From Pegoplata infirma (Eukaryota > Arthropoda > Insecta > Diptera > Anthomyiidae), in contig OY992540.1 in NCBI GenBank assembly GCA_963921195.1, positions 131,936,671 to 132,000,670 of the forward strand: a DNA stretch of 64,000 bases. Reading direction: 5' to 3'. The first letter of the stretch is position 1; the number at the start of each line of letters is the position of its first letter. Shown here piece by piece: positions 1 to 11,028 of the stretch. Made by a program: the position numbers and the translations under genes. A model generated the notes under the pieces. It had not been told where the DNA came from. It was given only the letters and a program-made list of their open reading frames with translations, and did not search any database.

Positions 1-246
1 ATTATTTTTAGCATTTTCTGTCAATATACTGTAATAGAATAAAGAAAGTGCTAAAAATATTGCTGCTAAAAACGATTTAAAACTTAACGTGTGAATAGGG
101 TATTATACCCTATTCACGCTTACAGTTTTAAACCGTTTTTAGCAATTATTTTTATCATTTTCTGTCAATATACTGTAATAGAATAAAGAAAGTGCTAAAA
201 ATATTGCTGCTAAAAACGATTTAAAACTGTACGTGTGAATAGGGTA
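1..246. mobile_element. 141-bp TTA/TAA MITE family (family 1), first copies
   Basis: Near-palindromic miniature element. Full copies begin TACCCTATTCACAC and end GTGTGAATAGGGTA, flanked by TTA or TAA. The window opens inside one copy, which ends at 102; a TTA follows, then a complete 141-bp copy at 106-246 followed by TTA. The arms (CAGTTTTAAACCGTTTTTAG and its complement) face each other around a short centre with CTGTCAATATACTGTAATAG. There is no coding capacity. The 3-bp TWA duplication is that of PIF/Harbinger transposition. Confidence 0.9.
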
Positions 247-608
247 TTAACTGTCATTAGACGGATTGATGCCAAATTTTTACCAGAGATATTTCTTTTG
301 ATTACAAATCGAAAATATTAGGGTGATTTTTTGTCGGCGAGATCTGGTTCGCGAGTTATGCCGGCTTGAAATTCCAATATAACTGGGAAAAAGGCTTGAT
401 ACACAAAAAACTTTATATAGCGAAGCCGCTAAATCTCAAAAAAAAAAAAATTTTTTTTTCTAAAAAGCCCTTTTTATACCGATTTTAACAAAAAAAATGA
501 TCGGGTCGCAGAGACATATTTCGCGAGATTTATCGCTTCAAAGTGGAAAGCGAAATTGTCCATATCTCCTTCAATACTTATCCGATTAAGTTGATTTTGG
601 TATCGTAA
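247..608. repeat. Diverged repeat related to 45884-46465
   Basis: This stretch between family 1 copies contains motifs also present, inverted, at about 46250-46440: GATTACAAATCGAAAATATT, GTCGGCGA, TCGCGAGTTAT, and GCGAAGCCGCTAAA against its complement. It is therefore another copy of that dispersed repeat. No gene is seen. Confidence 0.6.
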
Positions 609-1159
609 TACCCTATTCACACTTGTACCCTATTCACACTTACAGTTTAAAACCGTTTTTAGCAATTATTTTCAGCATTTTCTGTCAATAAACTGTAATA
701 GAATAAAGAAAGTGCTAAAAATATTGCTAAAAACGATTTAAAACTGTACTGTGAATAGGGGATTAAACAGTTTTTAGCAGCAATATTTTTAGCACTTTCT
801 TTATGCTATTACAGTATAATGACAGAAAATGCTAAAGCCGCGTTTAGACGGGAGAGAAAACCCCTAGATTTATACCCTATTCACACGTACAGTTTTAAAT
901 CGTTTTTAGCAGCAATATTTTTAGCACTCTATGCTATTACAGTATATTGACAGAAAATGCTAAAAATAATTGCTAAAAACGGTTTAAAACTGTAAGTGAG
1001 AATAGGGTATTAAAGTAATACCCTATTCACACTTACAGTTTTAAACCGTTTTTAGCAATTATTTTTAGCATTTTCTGTCAATATACTGTAATAGAATAAA
1101 GAAAGTGCTAAAAACATTGCTGCTAAAAACGATTTAAAATTGTACGTGTGAATAGGGTA
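609..1159. mobile_element. Family 1 MITE cluster (four copies, two complete)
   Basis: Copies run 625-762 (preceded by a 16-bp terminal scrap at 609), 764-834 (truncated), 873-1009 (flanked by TTA) and 1019-1159 (141 bp, flanked by TAA). Orientation alternates. The cluster holds no other sequence except about 38 bp at 835-872. Confidence 0.85.
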
Positions 1160-1376
1160 TAACACACAACTCTGTGGTAATATACTTTTGACTTTGTGTC
1201 AAATCTCATTTCTTTAATACTTGTTTTTGCTTACCATTTTCATAATATTATTATTTGTTTTCGCAAATTTAGTCAATAATTTGTAGATTGGAAACCGAAG
1301 AAAAGTAAATAAAAAATATATAATAAAATTTTATTTGACATTCCAATTTTAAAAGTTACAACTGAGTTGTTTTTTA
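1160..1376. other. AT-rich spacer
   Basis: Unique-looking AT-rich DNA between MITE clusters. No ORF, RNA or terminal repeat is seen. Confidence 0.5.
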
Positions 1377-1712
1377 TACCCTATTCACACTTATACCCTA
1401 TTCACACTTACAGTTTTAAAACGTTTTTAGCAATTATTTTTAGCATTTTCTGTCAATATACTCTAATAGAATAAAGAAAGTGCTAAAAATATTGCTGCTA
1501 AAAACAATATACTGTAATAGAATAAAGAAAGTGCTAAAAATATTGCTGCTAAAAACGATTTAAAACTGTACGTGTGAATAGGGTATTACAGTTTTAAACC
1601 GTTTTTAGCAATTATTTTTAGCATTTTCTGTCAATATACTGTAATAGAATAAAGAAAGTGCTAAAAATAATGCTGCTAAAAACGATTTAAAACTGTACGT
1701 GTGAATAGGGTA
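1377..1712. mobile_element. Family 1 MITE with a second copy inserted in it
   Basis: The outer copy starts at 1377 and is interrupted after CACACTTA by an inner copy at 1394-1585; it resumes with CAGTTTTAAACC and ends at 1712. Subtracting the inner 192 bp and one TTA leaves exactly 141 bp. The inner copy is 192 bp because a 51-bp internal segment is duplicated. Both copies are flanked by TTA. Confidence 0.9.
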
Positions 1713-1716
1713 TTAC

Positions 1717-2161
1717 TAGTGTCCGACCGAACGCACTTTTTCAGACCGAACCCGTACCCGAACCTGAACTTCGGTAAATTTTGCAAAGTTCGGCCGAACC
1801 CGAACCCGTACCCGAACTTTTTTTTTATTTAAAAAAAGTTGTTTTTGCAAATAGTTATGAAAAAAACAACTAAAAAATGTGTTTTTTTATTAGTTGTATA
1901 CTTAAAAAAGTGGACTAATATAGCTCAAGTTGATTTTTTTTTGGAAAAAAATAATATATTTCTTTTAAACTATAGCCCGATTCTAGGTGTAAAGTAGTTG
2001 CACTGGTAATATGGCTTAATTTTAAGACGATAAAATGCAATACATACAAAAGTTGGGTGTTCGGTAAAGTTCGGCTAAAAGTTGACCGAATACCGAACAG
2101 TGGCCGAACATCACTTTTTACCGAACTCCGTAACCGAACCCGAACGTTCGGTCGTACACTA
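1717..2161. mobile_element. hAT-type MITE with CCGAAC repeats
   Basis: A 445-bp non-autonomous element with terminal inverted repeats TAGTGTCCGACCGAACG and CGTTCGGTCGTACACTA. It is flanked by a perfect 8-bp duplication GGTATTAC (1709-1716 and 2162-2169), the hAT signature. Subterminal regions are packed with CCGAAC/GTTCGG hexamers; the core is AT-rich. It inserted across the right end of the preceding family 1 MITE. Confidence 0.9.
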
Positions 2162-2219
2162 GGTATTACTTTAAATCTAGGGAAATTCTCTCTCGTCTAA
2201 TCACGCCTTAAAAATAATT

Positions 2220-2340
2220 GCTAAAAACGGTTTAAAACTATAATGGGGTATAATACCCTATTCTAAAAAATATTGCTGCTAAAAACGTTTTAAAACTGTT
2301 AGTGTGAATAGGGTATAAGTGTCAATAGGGCATTACATAA
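2220..2340. mobile_element. Degenerate family 1 MITE fragments
   Basis: Scrambled partial copies: TTGCTAAAAACGGTTTAAAAC, CCCTATTC and GTGTGAATAGGGTA appear in order but with deletions. No clean ends. Confidence 0.7.
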
Positions 2341-2629
2341 TTAGCACCCAGGTGATTATTTTTTTAGCCTACTTATACGACGTTAAAAAAAAAATGAGCT
2401 AGGAATTGATTATATATGGCGTCAATATTCTCTTTTAATTTCAGAAATCATTTTTTTGATATCTCGTATAGAATCTGAGATATTTACCATCGACTTTGCT
2501 CTATATCCACATTTTTTATGTTCATTGAACATTGTTGTGCTACATTTGCACATGGAGCAAATTTTGCGTACAAACATAACAAAATTATATTTTGCTATTG
2601 TTTTGCTTCATTAGCCACTTTTTGCCTTA
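2341..2629. repeat. Diverged copy related to the 32717-33512 element
   Basis: Shares an ordered series of short matches with 32750-33000 (GAATTGAT/GAATCAATTG, a TATCTCGTATAGAAT-like stretch, CTTTGCT..ATATCC, GCACATG..GCAAATTTT). It looks like an old copy of the same dispersed repeat. No ORF. Confidence 0.5.
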
Positions 2630-3168
2630 TACCCTATTCACACTTACAGTTTTAAACCGTTTTTAGCAATTATTTTTAGCATTTTCTGTCAATATACTGT
2701 AATAGAATAAAGAAAGTGCTAAAAATATTACTGCTAAAAACGATTTAAAACTGTAATACCCTATTCACACGTACAGTTTTAAATCGTTTTTAGCAGCAAT
2801 ATTTTTAGCACTTTCTTTATTCTATTACAGTATATTGACAGAAAATGCTAAAAATAATTGCTAAAAAGGGTTTAAAACTGTAAGTGTGAATAGGGTATAA
2901 GTGTGGATATAGGGTATTAAATCGTTTAGCAGCAATATTTTTAGCACTTTCTTTATTCTATTATAGTATATTGACAGAAAATGCTAAAAATAATTGCTAA
3001 AAACGGTTGAAAACTGTAAGTGTGAATAGGGTATAATACCTTTGCAGTTTTAAGCCGTTTTTAGCAATTATTTTTAGCATTTTCTGTCAATATACTGTAA
3101 TAGAATAAAGAAAGTGCTACAAATATTGCTGCTAAAAACGATTTAAAACTGTACGTGTGAATAGGGTA
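2630..3168. mobile_element. Family 1 MITE cluster with self-insertion
   Basis: An outer copy spans 2630-2916 and is interrupted at its CTGTAA by a complete 141-bp copy at 2757-2897, with TAA duplicated; removing the insert leaves 143 bp flanked by TTA. A left-truncated copy (2917-3033) and a degenerate copy (3037-3168) follow, joined by TAA. Confidence 0.88.
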
Positions 3169-3180
3169 TAAGTGTGAATA

Positions 3181-3615
3181 GTTTATAAAACAATAATAAT
3201 CTGACGAATTGTCACCCTTAGCTCATTATTCTATTACCATAAAATGCCACTATATGGTAATTGAATAATAAGCTAACGATTCGATTTGATGACTATCAAG
3301 TTACATAATTAACCCCCTGGGCCGAGGGGGTTAATTATGTAACTTGATGATAGTCGTCAAATCGTATCGTTGGCACAATACTCCATTACCATTAAATGAC
3401 ACTATATGGTAATGGAATAATGAGCTAATGATACGATTTAACGATAAAAAAGTTACATAATTAGCCCCCAGGGGGTAATTATGTAACTTGATAGTCGTCA
3501 ATCGTATCATTTCCATCGTTATTCCATTACCATATAGTATCATTTTATGGTAATAGAATAATGAGCTAACGATAACGATTGACGATTATCAAGTTACATA
3601 ATTTGCCCCCAAGGT
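3181..3615. repeat. Tandem/inverted MITE family with TAATTATGTAACTTGAT ends
   Basis: Three or four overlapping palindromic units. Outer motif GGGGGCTAATTATGTAAC, then TTGATAGTCGTCAATCGTAT, with an inner palindrome ATTACCATATAGTGTCATTTTATGGTAAT. The same unit recurs at 20355-20482 and about 50047-50140. No coding capacity; target duplications are not clear because copies abut. Confidence 0.75.
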
Positions 3616-3744
3616 TTATTTTAAATTTTTGAACAAAACGTTTTTAAAAACTGTTATTTTATACATTTATTTGTATAAACCAAAAAAAAAAGTTTTTGCA
3701 AACTTTAACACGGGACATGTCTAGAAGTCCTTTTATATATATAT

Positions 3745-4950
3745 TAGGGCGTTCAGCCGATTAATTTTTGTTCGATTAATCGAACAATTTTAGACGAATA
3801 ATTGTTCGATTAATTTGAAATTGCTAATTTCTATTAAAGGGTTAATAGAAGAATTTATGACGATTAATCGATTAAAAATAACACATGGTTTTTCTGTAAA
3901 TTTGTACAATTCATGCCAGTCATGTTTACTAGAGTGGTTCTTATCTTATTTTTTCGGATTTTCGCTGCTCCTGAAGTATTGGATTTGTTAAACGACCTAA
4001 AGTTAGTTCCTGATAAAATTTTGAACCAAATCGGTTAACTATGTGACCGCGCTAAGATCTGTCTAAAGTTTCGAGTTTTGAGCAAAAACCCACTAAATTA
4101 TAAAAAAAAAAAATAATTAAAAATTTTATGAATATGCTCAAAACCACGAATGACATATATAAAGGATTGAGAAGAACGACAGAAATCGGTGTGTACTAAA
4201 AAAATAGAATGTCGAAACAAAAAGGAATTGAAAAAATTTTCAATTTAATTTTCTTTAATTTTGTTTAAAATTTTGTATAATTTGTGAATGTTTATAAAAA
4301 ATATAATTTTAAATTTTAAATTCTTAAAAATTTAACAAATTTTGGGTGGCAAAAGTGTGCAAAATTTAAGATAATTAAAATCATAATAAAACACCGAAAC
4401 TTGTCAAACGGTTGACATGGCGGATTTGTTTACTAATCGTATGTAACCTTATAACTAAACCGTGCTCAAAACTAAATATTTTTTATTTAACATTTTCCAA
4501 AATGTATTTAGATAATAAATATAAAATTTTTGTGATATCGGTAATTCATATAAATTTGGCAACAAAAATAATTTTCTAATTCTAAAAATTTTATCTCTAA
4601 AATATTTTTTAATTTTCTCAACCAAAATTGCAGAAAACTTACATTTTGTAATGCTGGTACATTTGTTTTGTTTTTTTGTTGATAAAATGTTAAAATACTT
4701 GTAAATAATATTGTTTATTTACTTAAGTACCAATTTTTTCTAAAATTGTCGAAAAAAAATATTGTAATTTAGAAAATTTCTGTATTTGGAATTATTCGAT
4801 CAATCGATCAATTTTAAAATTTTTTTCGATTAATCGAACAAGTCAAAAATGCCAAATTTCGATTAATCGTTTAATCGAAAAATAAAAATGCCAAATTTCG
4901 ATTAATCGTTTAATCGAAAAATAAAAAACCCCGATTAATTGAACACCCTA
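3745..4950. mobile_element. hAT-like non-autonomous element (1.2 kb)
   Basis: Termini TAGGGCGTTCAGCCGATTAAT-like and ATTAATTGAACACCCTA are imperfect inverted repeats. The subterminal regions are filled with CGATTAATCG palindromes. Flanks are ATATATAT on both sides (3737-3744, 4951-4958), consistent with an 8-bp hAT duplication but low-complexity and so weak by itself. The interior is AT-rich without ORFs. Confidence 0.75.
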
Positions 4951-5245
4951 ATATATATAAAATACATAGAGAAACAATAAAATACTTGGTTTGGACAACA
5001 TTCGTTTAATGATTTTTTTAAAACAAAAAGACTGTTATATTTGGTCTCTGATTTTTATTAATTTGTATTCAAATTTAAAATTTTTTAAAAAATCTAAATA
5101 TGCAGTAATGCAAAAGTTTCGAATCAAATTAAAAACCGTTTTTAAGCCAGCTCTCATTGTTAAACATTGATTTAATTTTTGTGTATTAATTAATATTTTT
5201 AATTTTTTCCCCAATTTGTTCAAATGCAGTTTTCTATGTAAAATC
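4951..5245 (+). other. Upstream region of the orphan gene, with probable splice acceptor
   Basis: AT-rich upstream DNA. A pyrimidine-rich run ending in AAATGCAG at 5222-5229 would make a good splice acceptor just before the first in-frame ATG, so a 5'UTR intron whose first exon is not identified is plausible. No convincing TATA box can be chosen in this AT-rich context. Confidence 0.4.
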
Positions 5246-8200
5246 ATGCGGATTGGAAAGAAACCAAACGTTGTGGAAGCCAAAAAGACACGTTCTTGTG
5301 TAGTACGTTTGGAAAAAGTGACCCAACACTCACCACCACCTATTTCATCCTCTTTTGAGGAATCCCAACAACAAATGCAACGCATAACACGAAATAACCG
5401 CTTAAGTATATCCGCCTCGGGTGCTACTCCTAAAGGCCGTAAAGGTGTAACACCAAAACCAGAAGAAAAACCTTTAAAAGGTGAAGGACCCATTAAAAAA
5501 AGGCCGGCAGGAGGTACAACAGCGAATACACAAACACCACCACAGAAATCCCCGACAGCACCTACACCAGCAACAAGCATGTCTGGTATAAAATCAAATC
5601 AAAATATAAAATTTGTAAAAACTAATAGACCAACACCACGTTCAACTCCTGCAAGAGACGAAACTCCGCCACCAACAGTTGCGGCGGGCAGGTCCAGAAG
5701 AGCTATAAAACCAAATCCAAAGTATGCCAGTGGAGATTTGGTAACACCAAAAATAGTACGAAATGTGGCTCTTGGCTCATCGGCATCGATTAGAGGTTTG
5801 CCATCATCAGCCCAAAGTAGTGGGGGGGATGGTGGTAAACAACGTAAAATGTCTACAAGTTCAGATGATTTTTACAATCGTAATTCTGATGACGATTTTG
5901 AAAATGAAGTTGATAATGAAGATGATGATGACAATCTACATGCCGATAAACCATATAAAGCTAGTGAAAAAGAAGAACTGGATTCAGATTTTTCTGATAG
6001 CGACGAAATACCGACAACACGTTTGGCTAAATTAAGACGACGTCCAAGAAAATCAAATGAAATTTCCACACAACAAATCTCTTCAAAATCAATCACTCAA
6101 ACACCGATTTCGAATGTCAAACGTACACAAACTACGAACACAACAAATTTGCGTTCGGCACCATCCCAGCTACAGCAAATAAGACGATCACTAGCCAACG
6201 CCAATGCTCAACGTAATTTAAATTTATTGGGTGGAAGTGGAACCACATCATCAGCACAAAAACGTAAATTAGACGATTCCCAAGATTCAAGTGAAAACGA
6301 AAGTAGTTTTACGATAACACGCAAACGAATGCTATTAAGTTCCACAACGGGAGGAGTTAATATAAGACAACCCATTAAGGATAGTAATAAAGTAATTGTT
6401 GCTTCCACATCAACTCCCATAAATACCAAACAGCGAGTATTTGGTATGACAAAAGTCGCAGCTACATCAACACCACAACAACAAACACTAAATGGCGGAA
6501 ATAAAGTTAATTCTCAAATGTCGACATCATCGTCATCATCATCCTCGCGTAAAGTAATCGAAATTCCAGCAAAAACATCAAATGAAGATGCCATTAAAAT
6601 GTCCATGAGATCATTGCCTACTAGACAACCAACACCTTCAACAAATGTCAATCAAACTAATAGGTCAAACTCTACGATGACTACAACAGCAGCACAAAAG
6701 CAAGCTACACAATCAAAAATATTGGCAGCAAAAATTGCAGCTTCTGCTACTAGATTACGTAGTGGTTCACCAAAACCGATGGCGCCTCCACCAACACAGA
6801 AAGAATCCCCAAGCAATATAAAAACACAACAATCTTCGCCACAAAATTCTTTACTAGATAGAAAGAAATTGCCAGCATTAAATAATAGCAATAAAACAAA
6901 GTCTACTTTTTATGCAACTCCGACTTCTTCAGTTAATTTCTCCTCTTCTAGATCCTCTAACAATACAATAACAACTGCAACTCATGCAAAATCCTTAAGT
7001 TTAAAACCAAAATCTACGGCGTCCCAATCTCTCCTGGCTCCTCCAGCTAAGACTAACGTAGTACCAGTGAAAACTATAGAGATTCAAGACGATTCTTCTC
7101 CAAATTCCACTATGGATGATTTTGAAACTATGCCTACATTTACTATAGTTAATGTTAATGATATAATCAATAAAAAGGGCGATGTTTTAATAACAAAATC
7201 CAAAGGTACTGGTAGCAAATCAACCGTTATAGAGTTTACGGAAAGTATTAGTTTAGATGATGATGAAGAACTAGATAATGCTGATGATGACGACGACGAT
7301 GTTATACCATTTGCTCCTCCTCCTCCTCCACGTCCATTGTCACCACCAACAACCAAATCTGTAAAATTACCAACATTAAATAACAAAAAAGAGTTGGAAA
7401 CTAAAAAATCTCCCTTGACTCGTTCAAGCGAATCATTAAGGAAGACATCAACTGTCACCCAGCCTAATAGCTCATTTTCTTCATCTTCCGCATCACCAGC
7501 ACCACAAATACTTAATCATAAATTGGGCTTACGCCACACAACACGAGTTACTCCAAAAACTACAACCACGTTAACGTTAAAGCCGCCAGATAAACCGGCC
7601 CCACGTATATTAAATTCAGTGGTGGCTAAAAAAACTCAGCCGGTTAAGCCAATGATAGCAAATCTAGATGATTCGGCAGATGAAAGTTTTCCCCTTTCAC
7701 TTGATGAAGACGAAGAGGAAGAAGAGGATACCGAAGATGAAGTAGAAAGTAAACCCATCTCTAGATCATTAAGGTCGTCGACTAATGCAAGAAATGATCG
7801 TCGCCAGCAATCATCAATGGAGTTAGCAGCAGATACAGAAGATACTGAATCCCAAAATACCGATGACAACGATTCAATGATACAACTAGCAGCAGCAGCT
7901 GCTGCTGCCGCTGCCGCCTTAACCCCTAAGACCAATACTTTACCCACAGAACAACAGCAAAGGAAAAAGCTACCGGCGAGCTCCACATATACTCCCATTG
8001 CTGTTAGTAAAAAGCGTATGGCACCGCCGTTGGCTGCAAAAGAAAACTCTTTAGCTGCTACAAATCAACAAGTTAGCGATGTAAAGTCATCTCCCACAGC
8101 AACATTACCAACGCGAAAAAATGCAGAAAAAGTGGTAATTTCCAAACAAGGGGATAAAATCATCAAAAAAATAACCTGTTTTGAAACATGGTATGTAATC

Positions 8201-8671
8201 AATATGCCTTTAGAGCCAAAACGTCATACAGTAATGAAAAATCAATTTGAAATGCCTTTAATAAGATTAGCTAATAAGGCTAAATCAATTGAGCTACCTA
8301 CAGACTTATGGAGCTGTAGAGTAACGCTATACGAATTGTCAGCTATCACGTTGTCTAAAACTACTTTGATCACATATACCGGTGACTTGAGAGAGCATAA
8401 TATCAGTGAAGAGGATCGTGGTAAATATCAGCCATCGTGTGTTATGTTTAGAAGATCGGTCGATACGCGTGTCTCATCTCGAATGCCTTACGATAGAGCG
8501 GTTATATTTAAAAATAAAACGTTTTATACTAATATTGAGGGAAAAAATGTACGTTTGGTAGGGGCGCCTAGTATAATTAATAGTGAAAAGGAAATTGAAA
8601 TATTATTGGAAGTTGTTGATTCTCTTACATTGCAAAGTGAATTTGTAGAACATGTCTCTATAGTGCAGTAA
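5246..8671 (+). CDS. Large low-complexity, nuclear-looking protein of unknown function
   Basis: An uninterrupted 1,141-residue reading frame. I chose the ATG at 5246 because the open frame before it has no ATG and crosses a likely splice acceptor. The first ~960 residues are disordered in composition: runs of Ser, Thr, Gln, Asn and Pro, acidic blocks near residues 670-685 and 820-833, PPPPP after the first of them, and an 11-residue Ala run near 881-892. A basic KLRRRPRKS segment resembles an AT-hook, and the N-terminal part has RSRRAIKPNPKY. The last ~180 residues (from NAEKVVISKQ) are ordinary mixed sequence and probably form the only folded domain (ITCFETWYVINMPLEPK, WSCRVTLYEL, RAVIFKNKTFYTNIEG). 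I do not recognise that domain. Composition suggests a chromatin or nuclear protein, but that is inference. Codon use is clearly coding and intact. Confidence 0.85.
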   Translation: MRIGKKPNVVEAKKTRSCVVRLEKVTQHSPPPISSSFEESQQQMQRITRNNRLSISASGATPKGRKGVTPKPEEKPLKGEGPIKKRPAGGTTANTQTPPQKSPTAPTPATSMSGIKSNQNIKFVKTNRPTPRSTPARDETPPPTVAAGRSRRAIKPNPKYASGDLVTPKIVRNVALGSSASIRGLPSSAQSSGGDGGKQRKMSTSSDDFYNRNSDDDFENEVDNEDDDDNLHADKPYKASEKEELDSDFSDSDEIPTTRLAKLRRRPRKSNEISTQQISSKSITQTPISNVKRTQTTNTTNLRSAPSQLQQIRRSLANANAQRNLNLLGGSGTTSSAQKRKLDDSQDSSENESSFTITRKRMLLSSTTGGVNIRQPIKDSNKVIVASTSTPINTKQRVFGMTKVAATSTPQQQTLNGGNKVNSQMSTSSSSSSSRKVIEIPAKTSNEDAIKMSMRSLPTRQPTPSTNVNQTNRSNSTMTTTAAQKQATQSKILAAKIAASATRLRSGSPKPMAPPPTQKESPSNIKTQQSSPQNSLLDRKKLPALNNSNKTKSTFYATPTSSVNFSSSRSSNNTITTATHAKSLSLKPKSTASQSLLAPPAKTNVVPVKTIEIQDDSSPNSTMDDFETMPTFTIVNVNDIINKKGDVLITKSKGTGSKSTVIEFTESISLDDDEELDNADDDDDDVIPFAPPPPPRPLSPPTTKSVKLPTLNNKKELETKKSPLTRSSESLRKTSTVTQPNSSFSSSSASPAPQILNHKLGLRHTTRVTPKTTTTLTLKPPDKPAPRILNSVVAKKTQPVKPMIANLDDSADESFPLSLDEDEEEEEDTEDEVESKPISRSLRSSTNARNDRRQQSSMELAADTEDTESQNTDDNDSMIQLAAAAAAAAAALTPKTNTLPTEQQQRKKLPASSTYTPIAVSKKRMAPPLAAKENSLAATNQQVSDVKSSPTATLPTRKNAEKVVISKQGDKIIKKITCFETWYVINMPLEPKRHTVMKNQFEMPLIRLANKAKSIELPTDLWSCRVTLYELSAITLSKTTLITYTGDLREHNISEEDRGKYQPSCVMFRRSVDTRVSSRMPYDRAVIFKNKTFYTNIEGKNVRLVGAPSIINSEKEIEILLEVVDSLTLQSEFVEHVSIVQ

Positions 8672-8693
8672 AGTCTCTCTCTTCTAGGTATAC

Positions 8694-8699
8694 AATAAA
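8694..8699 (+). terminator. Polyadenylation signal of the orphan gene
   Basis: AATAAA lies 23 bp after the TAA stop, suggesting a very short 3'UTR. Confidence 0.6.
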
Positions 8700-9220
8700 T
8701 CAAAATTGTATAAAAGCATACAATTTAAATATTTTATAAAAAAAACGTTTACAAATTGTAAATGTAAACTACATGGGGTTTTACGCTATAAGATTGATAT
8801 TATAATATTATTACATACAATTTTCAATTGTCGGCAGTGCCGTTGCCAGAAAAATATCTGGGGTTTCCTAACATACATTTTTTGGAGATACAAATCTATA
8901 TAATCTATATAATTTTGTGCATAAAATGAATTATAGTAGATTTTACAGTTAAACGCTAGAAATTTTTATAAAATAAGTTTTCAGACATTGTTTGTGTACA
9001 AAAATCTAATTGTATTCCGAAAACGTTTTTTTTTTACTGTTAAACAAAATCAGATTTCAAAGCATTTCGTACATTGAAAAAATCTTAAGAATTGTTTTAA
9101 ACTGATATTTTCCGTGAGATTTTTCAAAATGTTTTCGACAATTAAAAAAAAATGTTTGAACTCAAAAAAATTACATTTAAAAAAAATTTACACTCGAATT
9201 TTTTTTTTTTTACAAAAATT
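8700..9220. other. AT-rich intergenic DNA
   Basis: Past the poly(A) signal there are only A/T runs and short spurious frames. No repeat ends or RNA genes are seen. Confidence 0.5.
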
Positions 9221-9949
9221 AAAGAGTTGTCAAATATTTGTCTATTTCAAAAACCAGGTTTCAAATACTTTGAAAAACCGTCTTTTAGAAAAATCAGTTT
9301 TTCGGTTTTGTAACTAAAAACCGGTTTCGAATAATCGGTTTTTCGGTTTTTTTTAATTATTTATGTAATAAAAAAGTAAAACCAAACAATAAAAAAGGAA
9401 ATCAAAACAAGCATGTCCGTCTGTATAAAACACGATTCAGTCCAAAATAAAAAAGCTAGACCCCCAGAAATTTGACACAAATATGTCTCATGGTCATAGG
9501 CCAGCTACGTTCGTAAATGGACAAAATCGGACCAGGGAGAAAAAGGTTCACCCTTGAAAAACTAAACCAACCTCTGAGAAACCACACTCAACTTTTTTTT
9601 TTTGTATTTTTGTAATACAAAATAAATATTTTTATGGTAGAAGATGTACAGCCTATCACTTCGACCCAGGGGATTAAAAAAGTTTTGTGGGCGTGTATAT
9701 AAAAAATAGTTTAAATAATGATAAAATTGTATTACTATAGCGTCAATGGCATTATAAATGAACTTGAAAACATTGGAGGGTATAATAGATTCGGCACAAC
9801 CAAATTTAACACTCTCACTTGTTTTTTATTGAATAGTATTTAAAAAAAGGATACAGTTCAAATGATTTGGGAACATACGATTTCTCAACATAGTTTTTAT
9901 AGTGGATGATACTAAAAAAAACAGTTTCACTAATCGTTGATGTTGGGTT

Positions 9950-10276
9950 ATGGGTGTATGATACTTGCTTTTTTCAAGTTACAATTTGTTGACTTTGTTA
10001 TGGGTTTTCAATGGGAATTACGATAAATTCGAAATTTTCATAGAAAACCCCTAATAAAGTTAGCAACTACACTCTAAACAAATGAGTCCAGTTTCCTACT
10101 ATAAATTGGGTAAATTTCAACAAATTCAAATAATATGCTACTATAAATTGGGTAAATTTTAATAATTTTAAGTAGAATTACGCAATTTGTGTAAATTTAC
10201 CCAATTTATAGTAGGAAACTGAAATCATTTTAATTAGAGTGTATTTACTTGAAAAAAGCAAGTATCATACGCCCAT
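9950..10276. mobile_element. Palindromic MITE interrupted by another
   Basis: Ends ATGGGTGTATGATACTTGC and GCAAGTATCATACGCCCAT. A second copy without the inner insertion lies at about 31365-31540. The right arm is interrupted by the element at 10080-10241. Confidence 0.8.
10080..10241. mobile_element. TA-type MITE (CACTCTAA ends)
   Basis: A 162-bp inverted-repeat element, CACTCTAAACAAATGAGTCC at the left and the related complement ending TTAGAGTG at the right, flanked by TA. The inner arms read TTTCCTACTATAAATTGGG and its complement. Comparison with the copy at 31365-31540 shows the uninterrupted target there, with one TA less. Confidence 0.85.
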
Positions 10277-10601
10277 CATTTTTCAGTAATGCCTTGTAAC
10301 GCATGTCTAATTTGGAAGATCTTTTAGATCATTTATCTATGTATTATCTACTCAAAATCCTCTTTCAATTCAGGATTTTGAATTTCTTTTAAGGAATAAT
10401 TAAACTGTTCTTCAAAGTTTTGAGATGGCTACTAAAAAACAACATTAAATGCAAAATATAAAAAAAAAAATTATATATAAAAAAAGTCGATTATTCGAGA
10501 CCAAAAAATCGAAAACCGGCCTTTTTAAAAAACCGGAAAAATAGAAAAAAATCCATTTTCCGAATACTTTGGAAACCGATTTTGACAACTCTACAAAAAT
10601 T

Positions 10602-11028
10602 AGTAAAAGGGGTTTTCTCAAAATAACGTTTTTCTAGTTAAAATCATATTTTTGTCAAAATTTTTTTTTTACCCTAACCTCACACAAAACTGGGCTCCGA
10701 TTTTGGAAAGTCCAAAAAGAGGTCCAACTTAATGGGGGGTAAATCAATGCATTGATTTTTTTGTATTACCTTATTGAAAGCAAAATGGTCTGCAAAATGA
10801 ACTTATTTGTAAATTATTTGGCCAAATTACATACATATTTTGTAGGTTCCTTATCATGAATTTGTAATTTTTGTTTAAAAATATATACCGTCACCTTAAA
10901 CAGGTCCCAACACTTTATTATTCTTCAAAAAAACAGTTGAAAAAAAATTTAAATTAGTACCAACTCGTTGTTTTTTATTAAATTTAGCTAATTTTTTTTG
11001 AGCATAAATATTTTGAAAAAATGTATTA
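10602..11028. other. AT-rich DNA, no feature seen
   Basis: No ORF of note, no inverted-repeat pair, no RNA signature. Confidence 0.4.

Larger units (their letters stand above)
9221..10593. mobile_element. hAT-like element containing nested MITEs
   Basis: Ends AAGAGTTGTCAAA and TTTGACAACTCTA are inverted repeats, flanked by the 8-bp direct repeat CAAAAATT (9213-9220, 10594-10601). Subterminal sequence carries CGGTTTTTCGG/AACCGG-type repeats on both sides. The 1,373 bp have no transposase frame. A palindromic element at 9950-10276 is inserted inside. Confidence 0.8.

Noticed and set aside
5035..5580. 181-codon minus-strand frame overlapping the start of the orphan gene
   Set aside because: Antisense shadow of the coding strand; composition is the complement of the Pro/Thr-rich region.
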